From assembly GCF_003946115.1 (NCBI RefSeq), contig NZ_RHOH01000016.1:1-35720 (forward strand): a stretch of 35,720 bases of DNA, in the 5' to 3' direction. Positions 7,811 through 16,899 of this stretch are shown here, piece after piece. Source of the stretch: Lacticaseibacillus daqingensis. Its GTDB lineage: Bacteria; Bacillota; Bacilli; Lactobacillales; Lactobacillaceae. The notes beneath the pieces were generated by a model. It was not told the origin of the DNA, ran no database searches, and saw only the letters and a list, made by a program, of their open reading frames with translations. Within the stretch, counting starts at the first letter, position 1; each line of letters starts with the position of its first letter. The translations under genes and the position numbers were made by a program.

Positions 7811-7821
7811 CCTCCATTATA
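7811..7821 (-). promoter_or_regulatory. -10 element for the DUF1934 gene
   Basis: Minus-strand TATAAT (7816-7821) directly followed by GGAGG. No good -35 is seen at the usual distance. The same 11-base TATAATGGAGG occurs at 9102 and 28083. Confidence 0.5.
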
Positions 7822-8006
7822 CCTTAATGAAGGCTCAGGTGCAGGCGGGTCCGTCCGCGCCAGAGCTGTCGTCGCGCCAATTTGACCGCCAGTGATGGCG
7901 TCTGTCAATCCGCGTGCCGCTGAATCACGGTTGTTTCGCGCCCCTCATTAGTTCCCGGAAGCGCGGCGCCGCTCACCACCGGCGGCAAAAAAAACCAAAC
8001 CGGCGC

Positions 8007-8942
8007 CTAATCCTTGCGGCAGCAGTCCAGCATCGGTGCCGGTCGCGTGGCGCGCTTCACCGGGGCTTGCGGCGCCGGCGTTGACGCCCGGCGCACACAG
8101 CGAAAGCCGAGGTTGCTGGCGCTGGACTGACCGCTTTCCCCGTTGCGAGCGGATACCCGATACCGTTTGCAGTACGACTCGTGACAGAGAAACGAGCCGC
8201 CGCGGGTGGCGAAAACTTGGTCGGGCGCCAGCTTTGCCATGGTGGCCAAGTCGGCCGGGGTCAGCGCATTGAAGTGGGCCAGCGGGATGCGGGCCGGGTT
8301 CAGGCACCACTCCCAGACGTTGCCGATGACTTGATACAGGCCGTAGCCGTTCGGGTCAAAGCTGCGCACCGGCGCCGTGCCGACGAAGCCGTCCGCGGCA
8401 TTGTTGGCGCGTGGAAAATCCCCTTGGAACGTGTTGCAGTGGTAGGTGTCCCCCGCCGTCAGCGAGTCGCCCCAGTACCAGTGGTCGCGGGCACTGCCGC
8501 CGCGCGCGGCCACTTCCCACTCGGCCTCCGTTGGCAGCGACTTGCCCGCCCAGGCACAGTAGGCCAGCGCGTCATTGCGTGAGACATGCACCACCGGGTG
8601 ATCAGCCAGCCCGTCTAAGTTGGTGTCGGGGCCGAACGGGTGCGCCCAGTCCGCCCCATCGACGGCGTACCACCAAGGGAGCCCGGCCACGGTCGGGTTG
8701 GCCGCCTTGGTCGCCTCATCCAAGAGCAAGTGGAAGACGAACGAGTTACCGAACTGTTCCGCCTCGGTCTGATAGTGTGTCGCCTGAACGAACGCCGCAA
8801 AGTCCGCGTTCGTCACCGTCGTTGCGTCAATCGCAAAGTCTGCCACCTGCACCATTGTCTTGGGCGTTTCGTTGTCGCTGTAAAACCCTTTGCTTGCATC
8901 ACCAGTGCCAATGGCGTACTGCCCGCCTTTGATCTGTATCAT
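8007..8942 (-). CDS. Formylglycine-generating enzyme homologue (SUMF1 family)
   Basis: 311 residues from ATG 8942, preceded by AGGAGG. The fold markers run in order: IKGGQYAIGTGD, a TTVTNADFAAFVQAT segment, VVHVSRNDALAYCAWAGKSLPTEAEWEVAARGG, IGNVWEWC and GFRCVRR. The segment GGSFLCHESYCKRYR followed by SSASNLGFRC closely matches the active site of true formylglycine-generating enzymes; Cys253 and Cys258 match the two copper-binding cysteines. Such enzymes use oxygen to turn a cysteine in CxPxR of sulfatases into formylglycine. Many relatives (EgtB, PvdO) lack the cysteine pair, so this looks like the real activity. No sulfatase is encoded nearby. It is cytosolic by sequence and is followed by an oligo-T stretch but no clear hairpin. 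Confidence 0.85.
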   Translation of the reverse strand: MIQIKGGQYAIGTGDASKGFYSDNETPKTMVQVADFAIDATTVTNADFAAFVQATHYQTEAEQFGNSFVFHLLLDEATKAANPTVAGLPWWYAVDGADWAHPFGPDTNLDGLADHPVVHVSRNDALAYCAWAGKSLPTEAEWEVAARGGSARDHWYWGDSLTAGDTYHCNTFQGDFPRANNAADGFVGTAPVRSFDPNGYGLYQVIGNVWEWCLNPARIPLAHFNALTPADLATMAKLAPDQVFATRGGSFLCHESYCKRYRVSARNGESGQSSASNLGFRCVRRASTPAPQAPVKRATRPAPMLDCCRKD

Positions 8943-9101
8943 CCAAAAACCTCCTACTGTATCGATTCTCCTTCACAATACCACGTTTTTAGCAGCGGTT
9001 GCAGTCCCAATTCAGGTAGAGTTGGTATACGGCGACCCACCCACCCGGTCAAAAAGCTGCGACGCTGACCGGTGGTGGGTGTTATCCCTCGCCAGTTCTA
9101 C

Positions 9102-9112
9102 TATAATGGAGG
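9102..9112 (+). promoter_or_regulatory. -10 element for the HD-domain gene
   Basis: TATAAT (9102-9107) followed by GGAGG, about 100 bp before the start codon. No convincing -35. The rest of the divergent gap 8943-9211 shows nothing recognisable. Confidence 0.45.
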
Positions 9113-9211
9113 AGGAATCTGTACTGCCGCTGGCACAATGCCGCGGTACCGTTGATTCAGCCTGTCACCCCTGCCGCTTCCGCACGCGGCAGTCGCCAAA
9201 GGAGCTTAATG

Positions 9212-10552
9212 ATGCCAATTCAATACTTACCCCGCGAAAAAGTGTTCCGCGATCCAGTCCATAACTACATTCACGTCCGCCATCAGGTAATCCTCGACCT
9301 GATCGACACACCCGAGTTCCAACGCCTGCGTCGCATCAAGCAACTCGGCGTGGCCGACGAAGTCTTCCAAGGCGCCGAGCACACGCGCTTCACGCACAGC
9401 CTCGGCGTGTACGAGATCACCCGCGAGATCTGCGACAATTTTGCCGTCAACTACCCGACCCAAACCGCCGGCGATGGGCTGTGGGACGACTCGGAGCGCC
9501 TGGTCGCCCTGTGTGCGGCGCTGTTGCACGATATCGGTCACGGCGCCTACTCGCACACGTTCGAGCATATTTTCGGCACCGACCACGAGGCCATCACGCG
9601 CCAGATCCTGACCGATGCCAGCACCAACGTCAATCGGATCCTGCGCGGCGTGGCGCCGGACTTCCCGGCCCAAGTCGCCAGTGTCATCGCGCACACCTAC
9701 CCGAACCCACAGGTCGTGCAGATGATCTCCAGCCAGATCGATGCCGACCGCATGGACTACCTGTTGCGCGATGCCTACAACACCGGCACGAAATACGGGG
9801 AGTTCGACCTGACCCGGGTACTGCGGGTCATGCGGCCGTACGCCGGCGGCATCGGGTTTGACGCCAACGGCATGCACGCAGTCGAGGACTACATCGTCAG
9901 CCGTTTCCAGATGTATCAGCAGATCTACTTCCACCCGGTATCACGCGGCATGGAAATGATCCTGACCCACCTGCTGCAGCGCGCCAAGTCGCTGTACGAG
10001 GCCGGCAAATTCGACAGCAAGTTCAACCCACGGCTCTTGATCCCGTTTTTTGAACGCGACTTCACGCTCAAGGACTACCTGCGCCTCGATGACGGCGTTT
10101 TGAACACGTATTTCACCTACTGGCTCGACTACCCGGACCCGGTGCTGCGCGACCTCGCCGACCGCTTCTTGAGCCGCCGACCGCTTAAGTCCGTCACCTT
10201 CACCGACCAAACCGCGGGCCTGTTGCCTAAACTGCGCGACCTCGTGCAGCAGGCCGGGTTTGACCCCGACTACTATACGGCTGAAAACGACAGCTTCGAC
10301 CTGCCTTACGACCAATACGACCCAAGTGCCGCCAACCCGAAGACTCAAATTGAGATCATTCAGGCTGACGGCACCCTGGAGGAGCTATCCACGCTGTCCC
10401 GCCTCGTCGCGGCCATCAGCGGTCAGGCCTCGGGCGACAAGCGGTTCTATTTTCCTAAGATCATGCTCAAACAGGACCCCGAGGCCGCCCACGCGGCCCA
10501 GTACCAGGCCTTCCAGGCCCATGTCCTCAACGGGGCGCTGATCGGCAGCTAA
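9212..10552 (+). CDS. HD-domain dNTP triphosphohydrolase (YwfO/EF1143-like)
   Basis: 446 residues. ATG 9212 is preferred over the adjacent ATG 9209 because AAAGGAG (9198-9204) is then seven bases away. The protein starts with FRDPVHNYIHV, then TPEFQRLRRIKQLG and HTRFTHSLGVYEI. The metal-binding His-Asp pair is in LLHDIGHGAYSHTFEH and the downstream Asp in SSQIDADRMDYLLRDA. This order is that of the YwfO/EF1143 group of SAMHD1-like enzymes, which hydrolyse dNTPs to nucleoside and triphosphate and help set dNTP pools. In lactobacilli the gene commonly sits near rpoE. It ends tail-to-tail with the Nudix gene, the two stop codons overlapping. Confidence 0.85.
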   Translation: MPIQYLPREKVFRDPVHNYIHVRHQVILDLIDTPEFQRLRRIKQLGVADEVFQGAEHTRFTHSLGVYEITREICDNFAVNYPTQTAGDGLWDDSERLVALCAALLHDIGHGAYSHTFEHIFGTDHEAITRQILTDASTNVNRILRGVAPDFPAQVASVIAHTYPNPQVVQMISSQIDADRMDYLLRDAYNTGTKYGEFDLTRVLRVMRPYAGGIGFDANGMHAVEDYIVSRFQMYQQIYFHPVSRGMEMILTHLLQRAKSLYEAGKFDSKFNPRLLIPFFERDFTLKDYLRLDDGVLNTYFTYWLDYPDPVLRDLADRFLSRRPLKSVTFTDQTAGLLPKLRDLVQQAGFDPDYYTAENDSFDLPYDQYDPSAANPKTQIEIIQADGTLEELSTLSRLVAAISGQASGDKRFYFPKIMLKQDPEAAHAAQYQAFQAHVLNGALIGS

Positions 10553-10998
10553 GCGCGCTGCTTGAGCCACTGCGCAACAGCCCAGCGGTGTGTGGGCCGC
10601 TTGAGCTGCGCCGCGGCCAGCTCGATGGGCATCAGCATCAGCGTGTTGAAGTCCTCAAGCGGCGCCGCCACGCAGCGAATGTCCTCGGCAACATAAAACG
10701 TTGCTGGATGGTAGTACGCGGTTTGCCGATAATGCGAGTAAAAGTACTCGCTGGCCCGGCCGAGGCGCGCGCCTTGCGTCACCGTCACGCCGAACTCCTC
10801 CAGCAGCTCGCGCGCCAGCGTCTGCGCATCCGCCTCACCGGCTTCCACTTCGCCGCCCGGCAGGAACAAGGCGTGGTTGGGCGCCTGCAACACCAGCAGC
10901 CGCTTGCCGCTGGCATCGGGGATCACGCCGTACACGCCGATGCGCGTGGTGTAAGTCACCGTGGGGTCTTTTTGGCCAAAAACCGGTTCGTGTGTCAT
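10549..10998 (-). CDS. Nudix hydrolase
   Basis: 149 residues from ATG 10998, with GGGAG seven bases upstream and TATAAT at 11030-11035 on the same strand. The Nudix box is complete: GGEVEAGEADAQTLARELLEEFG, with the metal-binding RE..EE. The preceding strand RLLVLQAPNHALFLPGG and the following YFYSHYRQTAYYHPATFY fit the MutT-like fold. These enzymes cleave nucleoside diphosphates linked to another moiety; the substrate cannot be told from the sequence. House-cleaning of damaged nucleotides would suit the adjacent dNTPase but is only inference. Confidence 0.88.
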   Translation of the reverse strand: MTHEPVFGQKDPTVTYTTRIGVYGVIPDASGKRLLVLQAPNHALFLPGGEVEAGEADAQTLARELLEEFGVTVTQGARLGRASEYFYSHYRQTAYYHPATFYVAEDIRCVAAPLEDFNTLMLMPIELAAAQLKRPTHRWAVAQWLKQRA

Positions 10999-11086
10999 TT
11001 GTCTACTCCCGTGGTCAGATATTCCTCTAATTATACCGCCACTAAATTCTAATCGCTACCCGTCCCACCCTGAAAGGAACATTCTT

Positions 11087-12136
11087 ATGGCTGCGCTTTT
11101 CCCCTACCTCCCCGCCTTGTTTTTCGGCACGGTGTTCTTCGCGAGCTTCCTGCGCGAACCGCGTCGGCTCGTCAACGGGCTCTTGTTCAACCTCTTCTTA
11201 CTCAGCGGCCTGGGGGCCTTGGCCTTCTGGATTCTCGGTACCGGCAACCGCTTGCTCATCGCCGTGGCCGCAACGCTGTTCATCATTTTCCTGCTGATCA
11301 TCGGCGTCATCTTCGCCTTGCATCTGGTCTGGCTCCTGTGGAACGCGCGCGTCGTCTGGCGGCGTGAGGGCCACTCGCTCGGGAACATGCTGACGCTGGT
11401 GCTCGCCGGCAGCCTCTTACTGCTCGAACTGGCCGCCAGCTTCGGCCGCAGCTGGCTCCCTAATCCGCTGTACAACGGACTGGCGGTGTTCTTCAGCCTC
11501 AGCATCCTTTACGAGCTGGTCGCGTTGTACAACTTCCTGACCGCGCTGGTGTTGTACAACTTTTACCGCCCGCGCCACGATCAGGACTTCCTGATCGTGC
11601 TCGGGGCCGGCCTCCTCGGTGGTGAGCGCGTGTCGCCGCTTTTGGCCGCACGCATCAACGCCGGGCTGAAGTTTTACCACAAGCAGATCCGCAAAACAGG
11701 CAAGCACCCGACCCTCGTGTTCTCCGGTGGCCAAGGCGGCGACGAGAAGCTGCCCGAGGGACTCGCCATGCAGCGCTACGCCCTCGCGCAAGGCATCGAC
11801 AAGGCCGACACGCTGGTCGAGGATCAGTCCAAAACCACCTACCAGAACATGCTGTTCTCCGCCCGCCTGATCAAGCAGGTGTGGGGCGACCAACCGTTCA
11901 AGGCGACCTTTTTCACCAACAACTACCATCTGTTTCGCGCCGGTATCTTCGCCAAAGCGGCGGGGCTCAAGGCCAATGGTGTCGGGGCGCCCACTTCGTT
12001 TTACTTCCTGCCCAACGCCGTGATCCGAGAGTACCTCGCCTTTGTCGTCATCCATAAGCGCCGGCACATCATCGTGGTCGGGCTGATCGCGCTGTTGGCC
12101 ATCGCCATCGCGGTGCAACAAGCCTTCATGGGGTGA
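11087..12136 (+). CDS. DUF218 (ElyC/SanA/YdcF-like) membrane protein
   Basis: 349 residues from ATG 11087, preceded by AAAGGAA. Residues ~1-170 hold about five hydrophobic segments (PYLPALFFGTVFF, LLFNLFLLSGLGALAFW, LLIAVAATLFIIFLL, MLTLVLAGSLLLLELAA, LAVFFSLSILYELVALYNFL). Then comes the DUF218 domain: DFLIVLGAGLLGGERVSPLLAARINAG, TLVFSGGQGGDEKLPEG, VEDQSKTTYQNMLFSARLI, FFTNNYHLFRA. A last hydrophobic stretch ends the protein. DUF218 proteins such as ElyC and SanA affect envelope integrity and lipid-carrier use in E. coli; the biochemical role is unknown. mscL follows 34 bp downstream. Confidence 0.82.
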   Translation: MAALFPYLPALFFGTVFFASFLREPRRLVNGLLFNLFLLSGLGALAFWILGTGNRLLIAVAATLFIIFLLIIGVIFALHLVWLLWNARVVWRREGHSLGNMLTLVLAGSLLLLELAASFGRSWLPNPLYNGLAVFFSLSILYELVALYNFLTALVLYNFYRPRHDQDFLIVLGAGLLGGERVSPLLAARINAGLKFYHKQIRKTGKHPTLVFSGGQGGDEKLPEGLAMQRYALAQGIDKADTLVEDQSKTTYQNMLFSARLIKQVWGDQPFKATFFTNNYHLFRAGIFAKAAGLKANGVGAPTSFYFLPNAVIREYLAFVVIHKRRHIIVVGLIALLAIAIAVQQAFMG

Positions 12137-12170
12137 CGTCAATCGGGTATACTGAAAGTAAAGGGAGGGA

Positions 12171-12542
12171 ATGAAATTGCTCAAAGAATTCAAGGAATTT
12201 ATCATGCGCGGTAACGTGCTTGACTTAGCCGTTGGGGTCATCATCGGCGGTGCCTTCACCGCGCTGGTCACCTCACTGACCAACAACCTGATCAACCCGA
12301 TCATCGGGGTCTTCACCGGCACCAGCGGGTTGACAAAGCTCTCCTTCTCGGTGCTCGGCGCCAAGTTCACGTACGGGGCGTTCTTGAACGACGTGATCAA
12401 CTTCCTGATCGTCGCGTTCGTCGTCTTCATCCTCGTGCGCAGCATCAACCGCCTGTTCCCGAAGAAGGAAGCGGCCCCGGCCGGCCCCACCAAGGAAGAG
12501 GAACTGCTCACCGAGATCCGCGATCTGCTGGCCAAAAAGTAG
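12171..12542 (+). CDS. mscL: Large-conductance mechanosensitive channel
   Basis: 123 residues from ATG 12171, directly after AAGGGAGGG. The family signature begins the protein: [29 protein letters not shown] forms the N-terminal helix and TM1, with the gate-lining glycines. [21 protein letters not shown] is TM2, and the C-terminal bundle [14 protein letters not shown] is intact. MscL is a homopentamer that opens at high membrane tension to release solutes during hypo-osmotic shock. A TATACT at 12148-12153 could be a -10 but has no clear -35, so it may also be read from the upstream DUF218 gene. Confidence 0.97.
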   Translation: MKLLKEFKEFIMRGNVLDLAVGVIIGGAFTALVTSLTNNLINPIIGVFTGTSGLTKLSFSVLGAKFTYGAFLNDVINFLIVAFVVFILVRSINRLFPKKEAAPAGPTKEEELLTEIRDLLAKK

Positions 12543-12555
12543 CGCGCGTCTCAAT

Positions 12556-12582
12556 CAAGCTGCCTGCGGGTGGCTTTTTTGA
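12556..12582 (+). terminator. Intrinsic terminator after mscL
   Basis: AGCTGCC pairs with GGGTGGCT (allowing G-T pairs) and is followed by TTTTTT, about 15 bp beyond the mscL stop. Confidence 0.75.
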
Positions 12583-12654
12583 TTGCCATGAACTATATCC
12601 ACGCCTTTTTTTGCCCATGAGTTCGCACAATCAACAGTCTGCCTGAAGCGTCCA

Positions 12655-12699
12655 AAAAACAGTGTCGTAACGGATCAAATCCGATACGACACTGTTTTT
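12655..12699. terminator. Long bidirectional terminator hairpin
   Basis: A perfect 15-bp inverted repeat (12655-12669 with 12685-12699) ending in A-run/T-run on both sides. An inner CGGAT/ATCCG stem (12671-12675 with 12679-12683) extends it to about 20 bp. It insulates mscL from the minus-strand glycosyl operon. Confidence 0.85.
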
Positions 12700-12754
12700 C
12701 TGATCTTTTTTGCTTGGTTGGCGAGAACTGTCAGGTATCGCGCATTTGATTTGC

Positions 12755-13033
12755 TTACTTACTGATTGCCTTAAGCAATGGCTTTTTTAACATGCACAGC
12801 GCGAAAACCACAATGCAGATCAGCGAGACAACTAAGCTAGGCGTCAATACCATCGCATTGGTCCCCGATAGCACAATGTAGCCGATCGTCCAGCTCAGAA
12901 TCTGAACATTTGTGACCGCCAAAATATAGATTATAATCGCCAGAATGCCAAATGATGCACTCGCAATGATTAACAGCAACCAGATAAGATTGAGCCAGCG
13001 GGAATTATTCAGCGTTTCATAACTACTTTTCAC
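12755..13033 (-). CDS. Small hydrophobic membrane protein, translationally coupled to the GH3 gene
   Basis: 92 residues from GTG 13033. This start is chosen because AAAGGAGG lies about seven bases upstream, inside the last codons of the GH3 gene; the upstream in-frame ATG at 13054 overlaps that site. The stop of the GH3 gene (13023) lies inside this gene, so the two overlap by 11 bases. The sequence has about three membrane segments (LNLIWLLLIIASASFGILAI, ILSWTIGYIVLSG, LTPSLVVSLICIVVFALCML) with a basic end. The family is not recognised. As last gene of the operon it may be a partner of the membrane-anchored GH3. The nonsense codon upstream could reduce its translation. Confidence 0.65.
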   Translation of the reverse strand: MKSSYETLNNSRWLNLIWLLLIIASASFGILAIIIYILAVTNVQILSWTIGYIVLSGTNAMVLTPSLVVSLICIVVFALCMLKKPLLKAISK

Positions 13034-15851
13034 GTTGCTTACCTCCTTTACCATTGAGGCACCATGCCCGGTACGGTAAGAGCACGAAGCTTCCGAGCAT
13101 CAGGGCTGCCAATACAACGTTGCCCAGGATCCAGCCCCATTGCCAGTTGACGTTATACTTGCCACTAACTTGGCTAGCTTTGCTGTTCACATAAACATAA
13201 AGGATATTCTTGGCCGCACGCTGTAAGTTAGCCACCCCAGTTGAGGTCTTGAGCGTCTTGTCCGTGTAGCCAGCATTCCCGCTGGAACGCGTCAGCATCA
13301 TATCGTTACCGGCCAGAACCGCGTAATCTGGTAGCATATAGTAACTCCCACCAGGGCCGACCCCATCTGTGATGATTTTTCCTTTATAACCCCATTCGTT
13401 GCGTGGCATCTCCGTGCATAGCGCATAGGTTGCGCTGCTCCAAGACGCCCCAATACGGGATAGTTCAGTCATCATCCCCGTGACATGGGCCTGTTTGGTG
13501 GCGAGTTCAAATGGTCGCGCGTAAATTTCGCGGATTGTTTGCTCATTGCACCAGTTGGCAGCACCGTCACGGTTAGTATCCTGCGTATTCAGCAGGTAGT
13601 GCTTGGCATAAACGTAGGTGCCTTCACCCTGCATCCCATTAATTTCTTGAACCGCCAGTTCGCCGGAAAGCGTCGGATCTTCACTGTAATACTCGAAATT
13701 GCGACCGCCGAACGGTGAGCGGTGCGTGTTCATTGCAGGTGCATACAAGCCCACGATCCCCCACGACAGCGCCTCCTTGGCATAAGTCTTGCCCATCTTA
13801 TGAACAAGTGTTTTGTTCCAAGTCATTCCCATCAGAACTTCAGAAGTGTACGTGTTCATCTTGGTACCGCTAAAGTTGAACCCATTCAGCCCCTGCGGTC
13901 CATCGATATCAATTGTTTGCTTTTTACCAATAGAATCGATGGCAGAGGTCTGCCATCCAGCGTTCCCTGTGAGTTCCGTCAGTTCGCTGAGCGACATTTC
14001 TTGAACGAGCTTCTCCCACTTAGGACTGTTGTAAGCAACACCCTTCAGATCATTGATCTTGAGTCCATTCTGCGCCCCAGTCGTTGGTATTTTTGTCACT
14101 TTTTGAACCGTCTGGAAAACTGTTGATCCTGGCCCGTTTGCATTCAGCCGTTCCTTGACCTTGGCAGGAATCTTAGTTGGATTCAGCCGACGCTCAACCT
14201 TTGGGAAAGTGCCCGAAAAATCTTTGCGCGACAGATAGGTCATGTTCGTTTCAAGTTTTCCGGCGTCTTGGAATTCCTTTTGTGACTTGGCCACCACTTT
14301 ATCCGTTGACCGCTTACCATCATTCTTATTATTGTAGATGATTCGTTTAGGCTGGTCGTAAGTAAACTGTGTTGAGGGACTCTTTTGATCATGCGCATCC
14401 GTTCGAAGGCTGAACTGATACTGGCCCTTGTCAAGAACATAGCAGCCGTTCGCACCTTGATCAAATGAGGCCATATCATCAAAGTTCATTGAAAGCTTCA
14501 CCGTTTGTGACGCGCCCGGTGCCAATGTCTTGGTCTTACCAAAAGCACCCAGTGTTACGGCCGACTTTTCAATCCCGGTGGCGGTATACGGCGCACTGTA
14601 ATAAAGTTGGACAACATCTTTACCTGCCACTTTGCCGGTGTTCGTCACCTTGACTGAAGCTGTCACCTTGCCGCCCTTGCCGCCAACCTGATAGCTCTGA
14701 AGTTGCCAGTTGAACTTTGTATAGCTTAACCCATAGCCGAACGGATATTGGACGACACTGTCGTATTGACTGTAATCATACGTTTTACCGTCCGGTGCCT
14801 TGATTTTAGCTTTTTCGGCTGCAGCCGTTTCATACCAGCGGTAGCCAGTATAAATGTTCTATTCGAAGTAAGCGTACTTATCAGACATGTTCTTGGTGTA
14901 GTTTGAGTACGAGTTATTCCCCATGTTGTAATAGGATGGGGCACTCTTAACATCGTAAGCATACGTATCAACCAAGTGGCCACTCGGATTGACATCGCCT
15001 TTCAATACTTCCGCGACGCCACGCATCCCGGTTGCACCAGGACCCGCAATATCCAACGCTGCATCAACACCAGCTTCATCAACAAAACCCAATTCCATCG
15101 CATGGGAAGAGTTGATCAAAACGACAACGTGTTTGAAATTCTTTTCAACATTGTGGAGTAACGAAAGTTCAGCGTCCTGCAACTGTAGGTACGTCTTGCC
15201 TTTATCGCCCCCAACGAGACCTTTCCCGGTTTTTTCATCCTTAACGCCCATATCCTGTGGCAGATCAGCGCCTTCACCACCTGCACGGGAAAAGACAACT
15301 AATGCCGTGTCACTATATGCCTTGGCTTTAGCCATGTGGGTCGTGACGTCGGTGCATTTTGCATCATAGATATTGTAGTCCCCACCATTAGGTGAGAAAA
15401 CATTCCACTTTGAGCTTTGTTGAGACTTATCTTTGTAGTAATTCCACAGATCAGGGTTGACTGAGATCCCTTGCGCAGCAAACGACTGTTTCAAGTTATC
15501 GTTATACTTGGCCCCGCTGGTTGAGCCACTACCAGAACCCCCATAAACGAGATTGTAACTTGCGTAACCAAAGACGTTCACTTTACTCGTTGTCAGCGGC
15601 AACGCATTGTTCTCGTTCTTTAACAGCGTTGTGCCTTCGCTTGCCATCTTTGCGGTCAACTTTCTTGCCGCTTGGTATGTCTTTGTGTCGCCGCCCTGCG
15701 CAATTTGCTTGCGCACGGACAAGGTGGATGAAATCGTTCCTTGGTAGCGTGCAAGCGCAACGTTCGCAACGGTTGTGCCCATCGCTAAGACGACACACAG
15801 CGAAAGCCCAATAGCCCCGTAGACTTTTTTAATCGGATGCATCAAGCCCAT
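13023..15851 (-). pseudogene. Membrane-anchored GH3 glycosidase with reversed domain order, interrupted by one TAG
   Basis: From ATG 15851 (GGAGGAACC upstream) a 942-codon frame is broken only by an in-frame TAG at 14859-14861 (codon 331). Both sides match GH3. In order: an N-terminal membrane segment (~13-33), the GH3 C-terminal-type domain (EGTTLLKNENNALPL, GGSGSGS, up to YAYFE), the stop, NIYTGYRWYE, PFGYGLSYTKF, an Fn3-like domain (~395-460), then the GH3 N-terminal-type TIM barrel (IDGPQGLNG, GRNFEYYSEDP, AKHYLLN, catalytic Asp829 in KIITDG) and a C-terminal membrane segment. The order is the reverse of ordinary GH3, as in Ruminococcus albus BglA. Unless the TAG is suppressed, the 330-residue product lacks the catalytic barrel; a GTG at 14666 could restart the rest, without an N-terminal anchor. 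Likely substrate: a surface beta-glucoside. Confidence 0.8.
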
Positions 15852-15880
15852 TTTGGTTCCTCCTTAGAATAAGACCTATT

Positions 15881-16894
15881 TTAATTGAAATGATAAAGAT
15901 GTTGCAAAACGACGTAACAGCCAGAAGTTACATGGCGTCCCACCTTTCCCGGCAAATTCACGCCAACGCCGATCATGCCAAGCCGCAAATGATGGTAAAG
16001 CGACTTATCGGTCTGACGAATATACATCCAAAGACGCTGCTTCTTGTGGAGGCTCTCCGGAGTCCCTTCACGAATCAGCAGAACGGACGAGACCCCAGTA
16101 ATAATGGCAACGTACTGGCGGAGATAGCGTCTAAGGTGAGCCGTCTGAACCTGTTGCGGGCACGCTCTGGCGTAGCAATCAACTAACTGCTTATTAACGC
16201 GAAGCTGCTGGTCAATTCGGCTAATCATCACGCGCTCGTTGACGGATTGATCCTCACGCCCGATGAAATACCGGTAGAGATCAACGTTCAGATAGTACAG
16301 AGAGGTCACGCCCCCCAAAGGGGCAAAGACAAAGAGATTATCCACATAAAACGTGTGCGCCGGGAGCTTTAAACCGATCTTTCGCAGTAACTCAGTTCGA
16401 TAAATCACGGCGTGCATAATCAGGTAATGCCCCAGCCGGGTGCGGGAGTCCGCCCACGTAAAAACATGATCCTGCGGAAACTGATGCACATAACGAATCG
16501 TCTTGCTCGCAGTGCCCTCCCCATGCTCATACGCGTAGTTGCAGATCATCAAATCAACCAGTTGGGTTGACCGCAGGCCGGAAAGCGTCTGGAGAACTTT
16601 TTGCAAGGCGGCCTCATTCAGCCAGTCATCACTATCCACCACCTTGAAATAATCACCCTTAGCCGCGGCTAACCCCGCATTGATTGCAGCCCCGTGGCCA
16701 CCGTTGGCCTGGTGAATCACACGCACCGTAGGGCAACGCGCCCGGTAGCCGTCTGCAATCACACCGGTTCGATCCGTCGACCCATCATCAACAATGATGA
16801 CCTCAATCTCCGGGCCAGCGACAAGGAGCGAGTCAACACAGCGGCTCAGGTAGTCCTGCGCGTTGTAAGCAGGCACTACAACTGTCAGTAGCAT
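15881..16894 (-). CDS. Family 2 glycosyltransferase
   Basis: 337 residues from ATG 16894, six bases after the gtrA stop, with AAGGAGTG upstream. A frame extension to 17083 only shadows gtrA. The GT-A fold is clear: LTVVVPAYNAQDYLSRCVDSLL, IEVIIVDDGSTDRTG (nucleotide-binding Asp), NGGHGAAINAGLAAAKGDYFKVVDSDDW with the metal-binding DSD. The remaining ~200 residues (HFYVDNLFVF, LYRYFIGREDQSVN) are typical of lactobacillal GT2 enzymes that transfer hexoses to lipid-linked or polysaccharide acceptors. No strong membrane segment; probably a peripheral cytosolic enzyme. Directly downstream of gtrA, it may charge the lipid carrier that GtrA flips, but the sugar is unknown. Confidence 0.88.
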   Translation of the reverse strand: MLLTVVVPAYNAQDYLSRCVDSLLVAGPEIEVIIVDDGSTDRTGVIADGYRARCPTVRVIHQANGGHGAAINAGLAAAKGDYFKVVDSDDWLNEAALQKVLQTLSGLRSTQLVDLMICNYAYEHGEGTASKTIRYVHQFPQDHVFTWADSRTRLGHYLIMHAVIYRTELLRKIGLKLPAHTFYVDNLFVFAPLGGVTSLYYLNVDLYRYFIGREDQSVNERVMISRIDQQLRVNKQLVDCYARACPQQVQTAHLRRYLRQYVAIITGVSSVLLIREGTPESLHKKQRLWMYIRQTDKSLYHHLRLGMIGVGVNLPGKVGRHVTSGCYVVLQHLYHFN

Positions 16895-16899
16895 CCCGT

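Noticed and set aside
7948-8310. Minus-strand frame overlapping the formylglycine-enzyme gene
   Set aside because: Out-of-frame shadow with Arg/Pro/Gly bias; the real frame carries the full active-site motif.
14666-14858. A separate gene starting at GTG 14666
   Set aside because: It would start inside an Fn3-like domain, and the sequence before it up to the TAG is clearly part of the same GH3 protein.
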